A DNA stretch of 64,000 bases, from NCBI RefSeq assembly GCF_050948175.1, contig NW_027490269.1:62001-126000 (forward strand). Reading direction: 5' to 3'. Below the pieces are notes generated by a model that ran no database searches, was not told the DNA's origin, and worked only from the letters and a program-made list of their open reading frames with translations. The position numbers were made by a program, and so were the translations under genes. This stretch comes from Xylocopa sonorina (Eukaryota; Arthropoda; Insecta; Hymenoptera; Apidae). Positions 38,705 through 49,838 of the stretch are shown piece after piece (position 1 is the stretch's first letter; every line of letters begins with the position of its first letter).

Positions 38705-41700
38705 AAATGCGACACTTCCATGCTAGGAAATAGCGTTTGCAGATGTCTACGTATCGCAGCAATAGAGTTCCAATGCTTCCTAAAACGCGATATCGCATCT
38801 CTCTTCTATGTTTCATGAGAAGGTATAATATTCATTGCGAAGCGTCATGTATACCTCGTATTCACTTCACAAGAATGTAAATGCGACACTTCCTTGCTAG
38901 GAAATATTGTTTGCAGATGTCTACGTATCATAGCAATAGAGTACTAATGCTTCTTAAAACGAGATGTCGTATTTCATTTCTATGTTTCGTAATAAGATAT
39001 AATATTCATTGTGTAATGTTATGTATACCTCGTATTCACTTCAGAGGAATGTAAGTGCGAAATTTCCTTGCTAGAAAATAGAGTTTGCAGATGTCTACGT
39101 ATATAGGCAGTAGAGTTCTAATGCTTCTCAAAACTCGATATAGCACCTCATTCCTATGTTTCATGATTAGATATAATATTCATTGCGAAGTTTCATGTAT
39201 ATCTCGTATTCACATCAAAAGAATGTAAATGCGACACTTCCATGCTAGGAAATAGCAGTTGCAGATGTCTACGTATCGCAGCAATAGAGTTCCAATGCTT
39301 CCTAAAACGCGATATCGCATCTCTCTTCTATATTTCATGATAAGGTATAATATTCATTGCGAAGCGTCATGTATACCTCGTATTCACTTCAAATGAATGT
39401 AAATGCGACATTTCCATGCTAGGAAATAGCGTTTGCAGATGTCTACGTATCGTAGCAATAGAGCTCTAATGCTTCTCAAAACGCGATATAGCACCTCATT
39501 CCTATGATTCATGATAAGATATAATATTCATGGCGAAGTGTCATGTATACCTCGTATTCACTTCAAAAGAACGTAAATAAGACACTTCCATGCTAGGAAA
39601 TAGCGTGTGCAGATGTCTACGTATCGTAGCAATAGAGTTCTAATGCTTCTTAGAACGCGATATCGCATCTCACTTCTATGTTTCATGATAAGATATAATA
39701 TTCATTGCGAAGTGTCATGTATACCTCATATTCACTTCAAAAGAATGTAAATGCGACACTTCCATGCTAGGAAATAGCGTTTTGCAGATGTCTACGTATC
39801 GTAGCAATAGAGTTCTAATGCTTCTTAAAACGCGATATCGCATCTCACTGCTATGTTTCATGAGAAGATATAATATTCATTGCGAAGTGTCATGTATATC
39901 TCGTATTCACATCAAAAACATGTAAATGCGACACTTCCATGCTAGGAAATAGCGTTTGCAGATGTGTACGTATCGCAGCAATAGAGTTCCAATGCTTCCT
40001 AAAACGCGATATCGCATCTCTCTTCTATGTTTCATGATAAGGTATAATATTCATTGCGAAGCGTCATGTATACCTCGTATTCACTTCAAAAGAATGTAAA
40101 TGCGACACTTCCATGCTAGGAAATAGCGTTTGCAGATGTCTACGTATCGCAGCAATAGAGATCCAATGCTTCCTAAAACGCGATATCGCATTACTGTTCT
40201 ATGTTTCATGATAAGGTATAATATTCATTTCGAAGTGTCATGTATACCTCGTATTCACTTCAAATGAATGTAAATGCGACACTTCCATGCTAGGAAATAG
40301 CGTTTGCAGATGTCTGCGTATCGTAGCAATAGAGTTCTAATGCTTCTTAAAACGAGATGTCGCAACTCATTCCTATGTTTCACGATAAGATATAATATTC
40401 ATTGCGAAGTGTCATGTATACCTCGTATTCACTTCAAAAGAATGTAAATGCGACACTTCCATGCTAGGAAATAGCGTTTGCAGATGTCTACGTATCGTAG
40501 CAATAGAGTTCTAATGCTTCTCAAAACGCGATATAGCACCTCATTCCTATGTTACATGATAAGATATAATATTCATTGCGAAGTGTCATGTATACCTCGT
40601 ATTCACTTCAATAGAATGTAAATGCGACACTTCCATGCTAGGAAATAGCGTTTGCAGATGTCTACGTATCGCAGCAATAGAGATCCAATGCTTCCTAAAA
40701 CGCGATATCGCATCACTATTCTATGTCTCATGATAAGGTATAATATTCATTACGAAGTGTCATGTATACCACGTATTCACTTCAAATGAATGTAAATGCG
40801 ACACTTCCATGCTAGGAAAATTGCGTTTGCAGATGTCTACGTATCGTAGCAATAGACTTCTAATGCTTCCTAAAACGCGATATCGCATCTCACTGCTATG
40901 TTTCATGATAAGGTATAATATTCATTGCGAAGCGTCATGTATACCTCGTATTCACTTCAAATGAATGTAAATGCGACACTTCCATGCTAGGAAATAGCGT
41001 TTGCAGATGTCTACGTATCGCAGCAATAGAGTTCCAATGCTTCCTAAAACGCGATATCGCATCTCTCTTCTATGTTTCATGAGAAGGTATAATATTCATT
41101 GCGAAGCGTCATGTATACCTCGTATTCACGTCACAAGAATGTAAATGCGACACTTCCTTGCTAGGAAATATTGTTTGCAGATGTCTACGTATCATAGCAA
41201 TAGAGTACTAATGCTTCTTAAAACGAGATGTCGTATTTCATTTCTATGTTTCGTAATAAGATATAATATTCATTGTGTAATGTTATGTATACCTCGTATT
41301 CACTTCAGAGGAATGTAAGTGCGAAATTTCCTTGCTAGAAAATAGAGTTTGCAGATGTCTACGTATATAGGCAGTAGAGTTCTAATGCTTCTCAAAACTC
41401 GATATAGCACCTCATTCCTATGTTTCATGATAAGATATGATATTCATTGCGAAGTTTCATGTATATCTCGTATTCACATCAAAAGAATGTAAATGCGACA
41501 CTTCCATGCTAGGAAATAGAAGTTGCAGATGTCTACGTATCGCAGCAATAGAGTTCCAATGCTTCCTAAAACGCGATATCGCATCTCTCTTCTATATTTC
41601 ATGATAAGGTATAATATTCATTGCGAAGCGTCATGTATACCTCGTATTCACTTCAAATGAATGTAAATGCGACACTTCCATGCTAGGAAATAGCGTTTGC

Positions 41701-43615
41701 AGATGTCTACGTATCGTAGCAATAGAGCTCTAATGCTTCTCAAAACGCGATATAGCACCTCATTCCTATGTTTCATGATAAGATATAATATTCATGGCGA
41801 AGTGTCATGTATACCTCGTATTCACTTCAAAAGAACGTAAATAAGACACTTCCATGCTAGGAAATAGCGTGTGCAGATGTCTACGTATCGTAGCAATAGA
41901 GTTCTAATGCTTCTTAGAACGCGATATCGCATCTCACTTCTATGTTTCATGATAAGATATAATATTCATTGCGAAGTGTCATGTATACCTCATATTCACT
42001 TCAAAAGAATGTAAATGCGACACTTCCATGCTAGGAAATAGCGTTTTGCAGATGTCTACGTATCGTAGCAATAGAATTCTAATGCTTCTTAAAACGCGAT
42101 ATCGCATCTCACATCTATGTTTCATGATAAGATATAATATTCATTGCGAAGTGTCATGTATACCTCGTATTCACTTCAAAAGAACGTAAATAAGACACTT
42201 CCATGCTAGGAAATAGCGTTTTCAGATGTCTACGTATCACAGCAATAGAGTTCCAATGCTTCCTAAAACGCGATATCGCATCTCACTTCTATGTTTCATG
42301 ATAAGATATAATATTCATTGCGAAGTGTCATGTATACCACGTATTCACTTCAAATGAATGTAAATGCGACACTTCCATGCTAGGAAAATTGCGTTTGCAG
42401 ATGTCTACGTATCGTAGCAATAGAGTTCTAATGCTTCCTAAAACGCGATATCGCATCTCACTGCTATGTTTCATGATAAGGTATAATATTCATTGCGAAG
42501 CGTCATGTATACCTCGTATTCACTTCAAATGAATGTAAATGCGACACTTCCATGCTAGGAAATAGCGTTTGCAGATGTCTACGTATCGTTGCAATAGAGT
42601 TCTAATGCTTCTTAAAACGCGATATCGCATCTCACTGCTATGTTTCATGGGAAGATATAATATTCATTATGGATTGTTATGTATACCTCGTACGCACTTC
42701 AAAAGAATGTAAATGCGACCCTTCCATCCTAGGAAATATCGTTTGCAGCTGTCTACGTATCGTAGCAATAGAGTTCTAGTTCCTCTTAGAACGCGATATC
42801 GCATCTCACTTCTATGTTTCATGATAAGATATAATATTCATTGCGAAGTGTCATGTATATCTCGTATTCACATCAAAAGAATGTAAATGCGACACTTCCA
42901 TGCTAGGAAATAGCGTTTGCAGATGTCTACGTATCGCAGCAATAGAGTTCCAATGCTTCCTAAAACGCGATATCGCATCTCTCTTCTATGTTTCATGAGA
43001 AGGTATAATATTCATTGCGAAGCGTCATGTATACCTCGTATTCACGTCACAAGAATGTAAATGCGACACTTCCTTGCTAGGAAATATTGTTTGCAGATGT
43101 CTACGTATCATAGCAATAGAGTACTAATGCTTCTTAAAACGAGATGTCGTATTTCATTTCTATGTTTCGTAATAAGATATAATATTCATTGTGTAATGTT
43201 ATGTATACCTCGTATTCACTTCAGAGGAATGTAAGTGCGAAATTTCCTTGCTAGAAAATAGAGTTTGCAGATGTCTACGTATATAGGCAGTAGAGTTCTA
43301 ATGCTTCTCAAAACTCGATATAGCACCTCATTCCTATGTTTCATGATAAGATATAATATTCATTGCGAAGTTTCATGTATATCTCGTATTCACATCAAAA
43401 GAATGTAAATGCGTCACTTCCATGCTAGGAAATAGCAGTTGCAGATGTCTACGTATCGCAGCAATAGAGTTCCAATGCTTCCTAAAACGCGATATCGCAT
43501 CTCTCTTCTATATTTCATGATAAGGTATAATATTCATTGCGAAGCGTCATGTATACCTCGTATTCACTTCAAATGAATGTAAATGCGACACTTCCATGCT
43601 AGGAAATAGCGTGTG
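38705..43615 (+). repeat. 13-mer and 11-mer spaced higher-order repeat (2264 and 1916 bp)
   Basis: Three related copies start near 38705, 40969 and 42885. Shared markers are GAAGTTTCATG, TATATTTCATG and the cassette (39097, 41361, 43277). Copies 2 and 3 also share CACGTCACAAG. Copy 1 runs the full 13 monomers. Copy 2 leaves the copy 1 pattern near 42110 and reaches copy 3 after 11 monomers. Copy 3 stops near 43615. The odd bases come from GCGTTTTGCAG (39780, 42044) and GGAAAATTGCG (40817, 42386). The 277 bp before this block (38428-38704) are ordinary monomers. Confidence 0.85.
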
Positions 43616-46600
43616 CAGATGTCTACGTATCGCAGCAATAGAGATCCAATGCTTCCTAAAACGCGATATCGCATTACTGTTCTATGTTTCATGATAAGAT
43701 ATAATATTCATTTGAAGTGTCATGTATACCTCGATTTCACTTCACAAGAATGTAAATGCGACTCTTCCTTGCAAGGAAATATTGTTTGCAGATGTCTACG
43801 TATCACAGCAATAGAGTACTAATGCTTCTTAAAACGAGATGTCGTATTTCATTTCTATGTTTCGTAATAAGATATAATATTCATTGTGTAATGTTATGTA
43901 TACCTCGTATTCACTTCAGTGGAATGTAAGTGCGAAATTTCCTTGCTAGGAAATAGAGTTTGCAGATGTCTACGTATATAGGCAGTAGAGTTCTAATGCT
44001 TCTCAAAACTCGATATAGCACCTCATTCCTATGTTTCATGATAAGATATAATATTCATTGCGAAGTGTCATGTATATCTCGTATTCACATCAAAAGAATG
44101 TAAATGCGACACTTCCATGCTAGGAAATAGCGTTTGCAGATGTTTACGTATCGCAGCAATAGAGTTCCAATGCTTCCTAAAACGCGATATCGCATCTCTC
44201 TTCTATGTTTCATGAGAAGGTATAATATTCATTGCGAAGCGTCATGTATACCTCGTATTCACTTCAAATGAATGTAAATGCGACACTTCCATGCTAGGAA
44301 ATAGCGTTTGCAGATGTCTACGTATCGCAGCAATAGAGTTCTAATGCTTCTTAAAACGCGATATCGCATCTCACTGCTATGTTTCATGATAGGATATAAT
44401 ATTCATTATGGAGTGATATGTATACCTCGTACTCACTTCAAAAGAAAGTAAATGAGACCCTTCCATGCTAGGGAATAGCCTTTGCAGATGTCTGCGTATC
44501 GTAGCAATAGAGTTCTAATGCTTCTTAAAACGAGATGTCGCAACTCATTCCTATGTTTCATGATAAGATATAATATTCATTGCGAAGTGTCATGTATACC
44601 TCGTATTCACTTCAAAAGAATGTAAATGCGTCACTTCCATGCTAGGAAATAGCGTTTGCAGATGTCTACGTATCGCAGCAATAGAGATCCAATGCTTCCT
44701 AAAACGCGATATCGCATCACTCTTCTGTGTTTCATGATAAGGTATAATATTCATTACGAAGTGTCATGTATACCACGTATTCACTTCAAATGAATGTAAA
44801 TGCGACACTTCCATGCTAGGAAAATTGCGTTTGCAGATGTCTACGTATCGTAGCAATAGAGTTCTAATGCTTCCTAAAACGCGATATCGCATCTCACTGC
44901 TATGTTTCATGATAAGGTATAATATTCATTGCGAAGCGTCATGTATACCTCGTATTCACTTCAAATGAATGTAAATGCGACACTTCCATGCTAGGAAATA
45001 GCGTTTGCAGATGTCTACGTATCGTAGCAATAGAGTTCTAATGCTTCTTAAAACGCGATATCGCATCTCACTGCTATGTTTCATGATAAGGTATAATATT
45101 CATTGCGAAGCGTCATGTATACCTCGTATTCACTTCAAATGAATGTAAATGCGACACTTCCATGCTAGGAAATAGCGTTTGCAGATGTCTACGTATCGTA
45201 GCAATAGAGTTCTAATGCTTCTTAAAACGCGATATCGCATCTCACTGCTATGTTTCATGAGAAGATATAATATTCCATATGGAGTGTTATGTATACCTCG
45301 TACTCACTTCAAAAGAATGTAAATGCGACCCTTCCATCATAGGAAATAGCGTTTGCAGATGTCTACGTATCGTAGCAATAGAGTTCTAATGCTTCTTAAA
45401 ACGCGATATCGCATCTCACTGCTATGTTTCATGAGAAGATATAATATTCATTGCGAAGTGTCATGTATATCTCGTATTCACATCAAAAACATGTAAATGC
45501 GACACTTCCATGCTAGGAAATAGCGTTTGCAGATGTCTACGTATCGCAGCAATAGAGTTCCAATGCTTCCTAAAACGCGATATCGCATCTCTCTTCTATG
45601 TTTCATGATAAGGTATAATATTCATTGCGAAGTGCCATGTATACCTCGTATTCACTTCAGAAGAATGTAAATGCGACACTTCCTTGCTAGGAAATATTGT
45701 TTGCAGATGTCTACGTATCACAGCAATAGAGTACTAATGCTTCTTAAAACGAGATATCGTATTTCATTTCTATGTTTCGTAATAAGGTATAATATTCATT
45801 GTGTAATGTTATGTATACCTCGTATTCACTTCAGTGGAATGTAAGTGCGAAATTTCCTTCCTAGGAAATGGAGTTTGCAGATGTCTACGTATATAGGCAA
45901 TAGAGTTCTAATGCTTCTCAAAACTCGATATAGCACCTCATTCCTATGTTTCATGATAAGATATAATATTCATTGCGAAGTGTCATGTATATCTCGTATT
46001 CACATCAAAAGAATGTAAATGCGCCACTTCCATGCTAGGAAATAGCGTTTGCAGATGTCTACGTATCGCAGCAACAGAGTTCCAATGCTTCCTAAAACGC
46101 GATATCGCATCTCTCTTCTATGTTTCATGAGAAGATATAATATTCATTATGGAGTGTTGTGTATACCTCGTACTCACTTCAAAAGAATGTAAATGCGACC
46201 CTTCCATCCTAGGAAATAGCGTTTGCAGATGTCTACGTATCGTAGCAATAGAGTTCTAGTGCTTCTTAGAAGGCGATATCGCATCTCACTTCTATGTTTC
46301 ATGATAAGATATAATATTCATTGCGAAGTGTCATGTATACCACGTATTCACTTCAAAAGAACGTAAATAAGACACTTCCATGCTAGGAAATAGCGTTTGC
46401 AGATGTTTACTTATCGTAGCAATAGAGCTCTAATGCTTCTCAAAACGCGATATAGCACCTCATTCCTACGTTTCATGATAAGATATAATATTCATTGCGA
46501 AGTGTCATGTATACCTCGTATTCACTTCAAAAGAATGTAAATGCGACACTTCCATGCTAGGAAATAGGGTTTGCAGATGTCTACGTATCGTAGCAATAGA

Positions 46601-49600
46601 GTTCTAATGCTTCTCAAAACGCGATATAGCACCTCATTCCTATGTTTCATGATGAGATATAATATTCATTGCGAAGTGTCACGTATACCTCGTATTCACT
46701 TCAAAAGAATGTAAATGCGATACTTCCATGCTAGGAAATAGCGTTTGCAGATGTCTACGTATCGCAGCAATAGAGATCCAATGCTTCTTAAATCGCGATA
46801 TCGCATCACTCTTCTATGTTTCATGATAAGGTATAATATTCATTACGAAGTGTCATGTATACCTCGTATTCACTTCAAATGAATGTAAATGCGACACTTC
46901 CATGCTAGGAAATAGCGTTTGCAGATGTCTACATATCGTAGAGTTCTAGTGCTTCTTAGAACGCGATATCGCATCTCACTTCTATGTTTCATGATAAGAT
47001 ATAATATTCATTGCGAAGTGTCATGTATACCTCGTATTCACTTCAAAAGAATGTAAATGCGACACTTCCATGCTAGGAAGTGGCGTTTGCAGATGTCTAC
47101 GTATCGTAGCAATAGGGTTCTAATGCTTCTTAAAATGCGATATCGCATCACACTTCTATGTTTCATGATAAGATATAATATTCATTTGAAGTGTCATGTA
47201 TACCTCGATTTCACTTCACAAGAATGTAAATGCGACTCTTCCTTGCAAGGAAAGATTGTTTGCAGATGTCTACGTATCACAGCAATAGAGTACTAATGCT
47301 TCTTAAAACGCGATATCGCATCTCACTGCTATGTTTCATGATAAGATATAATATTCATTGCGAAGTGTCATGTATACCTCGTATTCACTTCAAAAGAATG
47401 TAAATGCGACACTTCCATGCTAGGAAATAGCGATTGCAGATGTCTACGTATCGTAGCAATAGATTTCTAATGCTTCTCAAAACGCGATGTAGCACCTCAT
47501 TCCTATGTTTCATGATAAGCTATAATATTCATTGCGAAGTGTCATGTATATCTCGTATTCACTTCAAAAGAATGTAAATGCGACACTTCCATGCTAGGAA
47601 ATAGCGGTTGCGGATGTCTACGTATCGCAGCAATAGAGTTCCAATGCTTCCTAAAACGCGATATCGCATCTCTCTTATATGTTTCATGAGAAGGTATAAT
47701 ATTCATTGCGAAGCGTCATGTATACCTCATATTCACTTCAAATGAATGTAAATGCGACACTTCCATGCTAGGAAATAGCGTTTGCAGATGTCTACGTATC
47801 GCAGCAATAGAGATCCAATGCTTCCTAAAACGCGATATCGCATCACTCTTCTATGTTTCATGATAAGGTATAATATTCATTACGAAGTGTCATGTATACC
47901 TCGTATTCACTTCAAATGAATGTAAATGCGACACTTCCATGCTAGGAAATAGCGTTTGCAGATGTCTACGTATCGCAGCAATAGAGATCCAATGCTTCCT
48001 AAAACGCGATATCGCATCACTCTTCTATGTTTCATGACAAGGTATAATATTCATAGCGAAGTGTCATGTATACCTCGTATTCACTTCGAATGAATGTAAA
48101 TGCGACACTTCCATGCTAGGAAATAGCGTTTGCAGATATCTACGTATCGTAGCAATAGAGTTCTAATGCTTCTTAGAACGCGATATCGCATCTCACTGCT
48201 ATGTTTCATGATAGGATATAATATTCATTATGGAGTGATATGTATACCTCGTACTCACTTCAAAAGAAAGTAAATGCGACCCTTCCATGCTAGGGAATAG
48301 CCTTTGCAGATGTCTACGTATCGTAGCAATAGAGTTCTAATGCTTCTTAAAACGCGATATCGCATCTCACTGCTATGTTTCATGATAAGATATAATATTC
48401 ATTATGGAGTGATATGTATACCTCGTACTCACTTCAAAAGAAAGTAAATGCGACACTTCCATGCTAGGAAGTAGCGTTTGCAGATGTCTACGTATCGTAG
48501 CAATAGGGTTCTAATGCTTCTTAAAATGCGATATCGCATCACACTTCTATGTTTCATGATAAGATATAATATTCATTGCGAAATGTCATGTATACCTCGT
48601 ATTCACTTCAAATGAACGTAAATAAGACACTTCCATGCTAGGAAATAGCGCTTGCAGATGTCTACGTATCGTAGCAATAGAGTTCTAATGCTTCTTAGAA
48701 CGCGACATCGCATCTCACTTCTATGTTTCATGATAAGATATAATATTCACTACGAAGTGTCATGTATACCTCGTATTCACTTCAAATGAATGTAAATGCC
48801 ACACTTCCATGCTAGGAAATAGCGTTTGCAGATGTCTACGTATCACAGCAATAGAGTACTAATGCTTCTTAAAACGAGATGTCGTATTTCATTTCTATGT
48901 TCCGTAATAAGATATAATATTCATTGTGTAATGTTATGTATACCTCGTATTCACTTCTATCGAATGTAAATGCGACACTTCCATGCTAGGAAATAGCGTT
49001 TGCAGATGTCTACGTGTCGTAGCAATAGAGTTCTAATGCTTCTTAAAACGCGATATCGCATCTCACTGCTATGTTTCATGATAAGATATAATATTCATTG
49101 CGAAGTGTCATGCATTTCTCGTATTCACTTCAAAAGAATGTAAATGCGACCCTTCCATGCTAGGAAATAGCCTTTGCAGATGTCCACGTATCGTAGCAAT
49201 AGAGTTCTAATGCTTCTCAGAACGCGATATAGCACCTCATTCCTATGTTTCATGATAAGCTATAATATTCATTGCAAAGTGTCATGTATATCTCGTATTC
49301 ACTTAAAAAGAATGTAAATGCGACACTTCCTTGCTAGGAAATATTGTTTGCAGATGTCTACGTATCGTAGCAATAGAGTTCTAATGCTTCTTAAAACGCG
49401 ATATCGCATCACACATCTATGTTTCATGATAAGATATAATATTCATTTGAAGTGTCATGTATACCTCGATTTCACTTCACAAGAATGTAAATGCGACACT
49501 TCCTTGCAAGGAAATATTGTTTGCAGATGTCTACGTATCACAGCAATAGAGTACTAATGCTTCTTAAAACGAGATGTCGTATTTCATTTCTATGTTTCGT

Positions 49601-49838
49601 AATAAGATATAATATTCATTGTGTAATGTTATGTATACCTCGTATTCCCTTCAGTGGAATGTAAGTGCGAAATTTCCTTGCTAGGAAATAGAGTTTGCAG
49701 ATGTCTACGTATAATAGCAGTAGAGTTCTAATGCTTCTCAAAACGCGATATAGCTACTCTTTCCTATGTTTCATGATAAGATATAATATTCATTGCGAAG
49801 TGTCATGTATATCTCGTATTCACTTCAAAAGAATGTAA
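43616..49838 (+). repeat. Patchwork of mixed monomers, right of the core
   Basis: About 36 monomers without a clean unit. It contains 1-bp deletions TTCATTTGAAG near 43709, 47185 and 49446, GGAAAATTGCG near 44822, and the 168-bp monomer at 46920. A block with CATGATAGGATATAAT, GAGTGATATG, GAAAGTAAATG and AGGGAATAGCC occurs near 44390-44490 and again near 48205-48310. The section near 46500-47270 matches 10500-11240. Open frames at 43613-43822, 47057-47296 and 49318-49557 are chance frames created by the TTCATTTGAAG deletion. Confidence 0.82.
46920..47087 (+). repeat. Second copy of the 168-bp monomer (6-bp deletion)
   Basis: Carries the same six-base loss as the monomer at 10897-11064, here within CATATCGTAGAGTTCTAG. 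The upstream neighbours share GATGAGATATAAT, GTGTCACGTATACC and GCGATACTTCC with 10590-10700. The downstream monomers share GGAAGTGGCG, AATAGGGTTC and TTCATTTGAAG with 11055-11170. A block of several monomers is therefore shared across about 36 kb. Confidence 0.9.

Noticed and set aside
11298..43615. One single stable higher-order repeat for the whole core
   Set aside because: Spacing of the cassette changes repeatedly (3, 5, 8, 9, 11, 12, 13, 14 monomers). The core is a series of different local duplications, not copies of one fixed unit.
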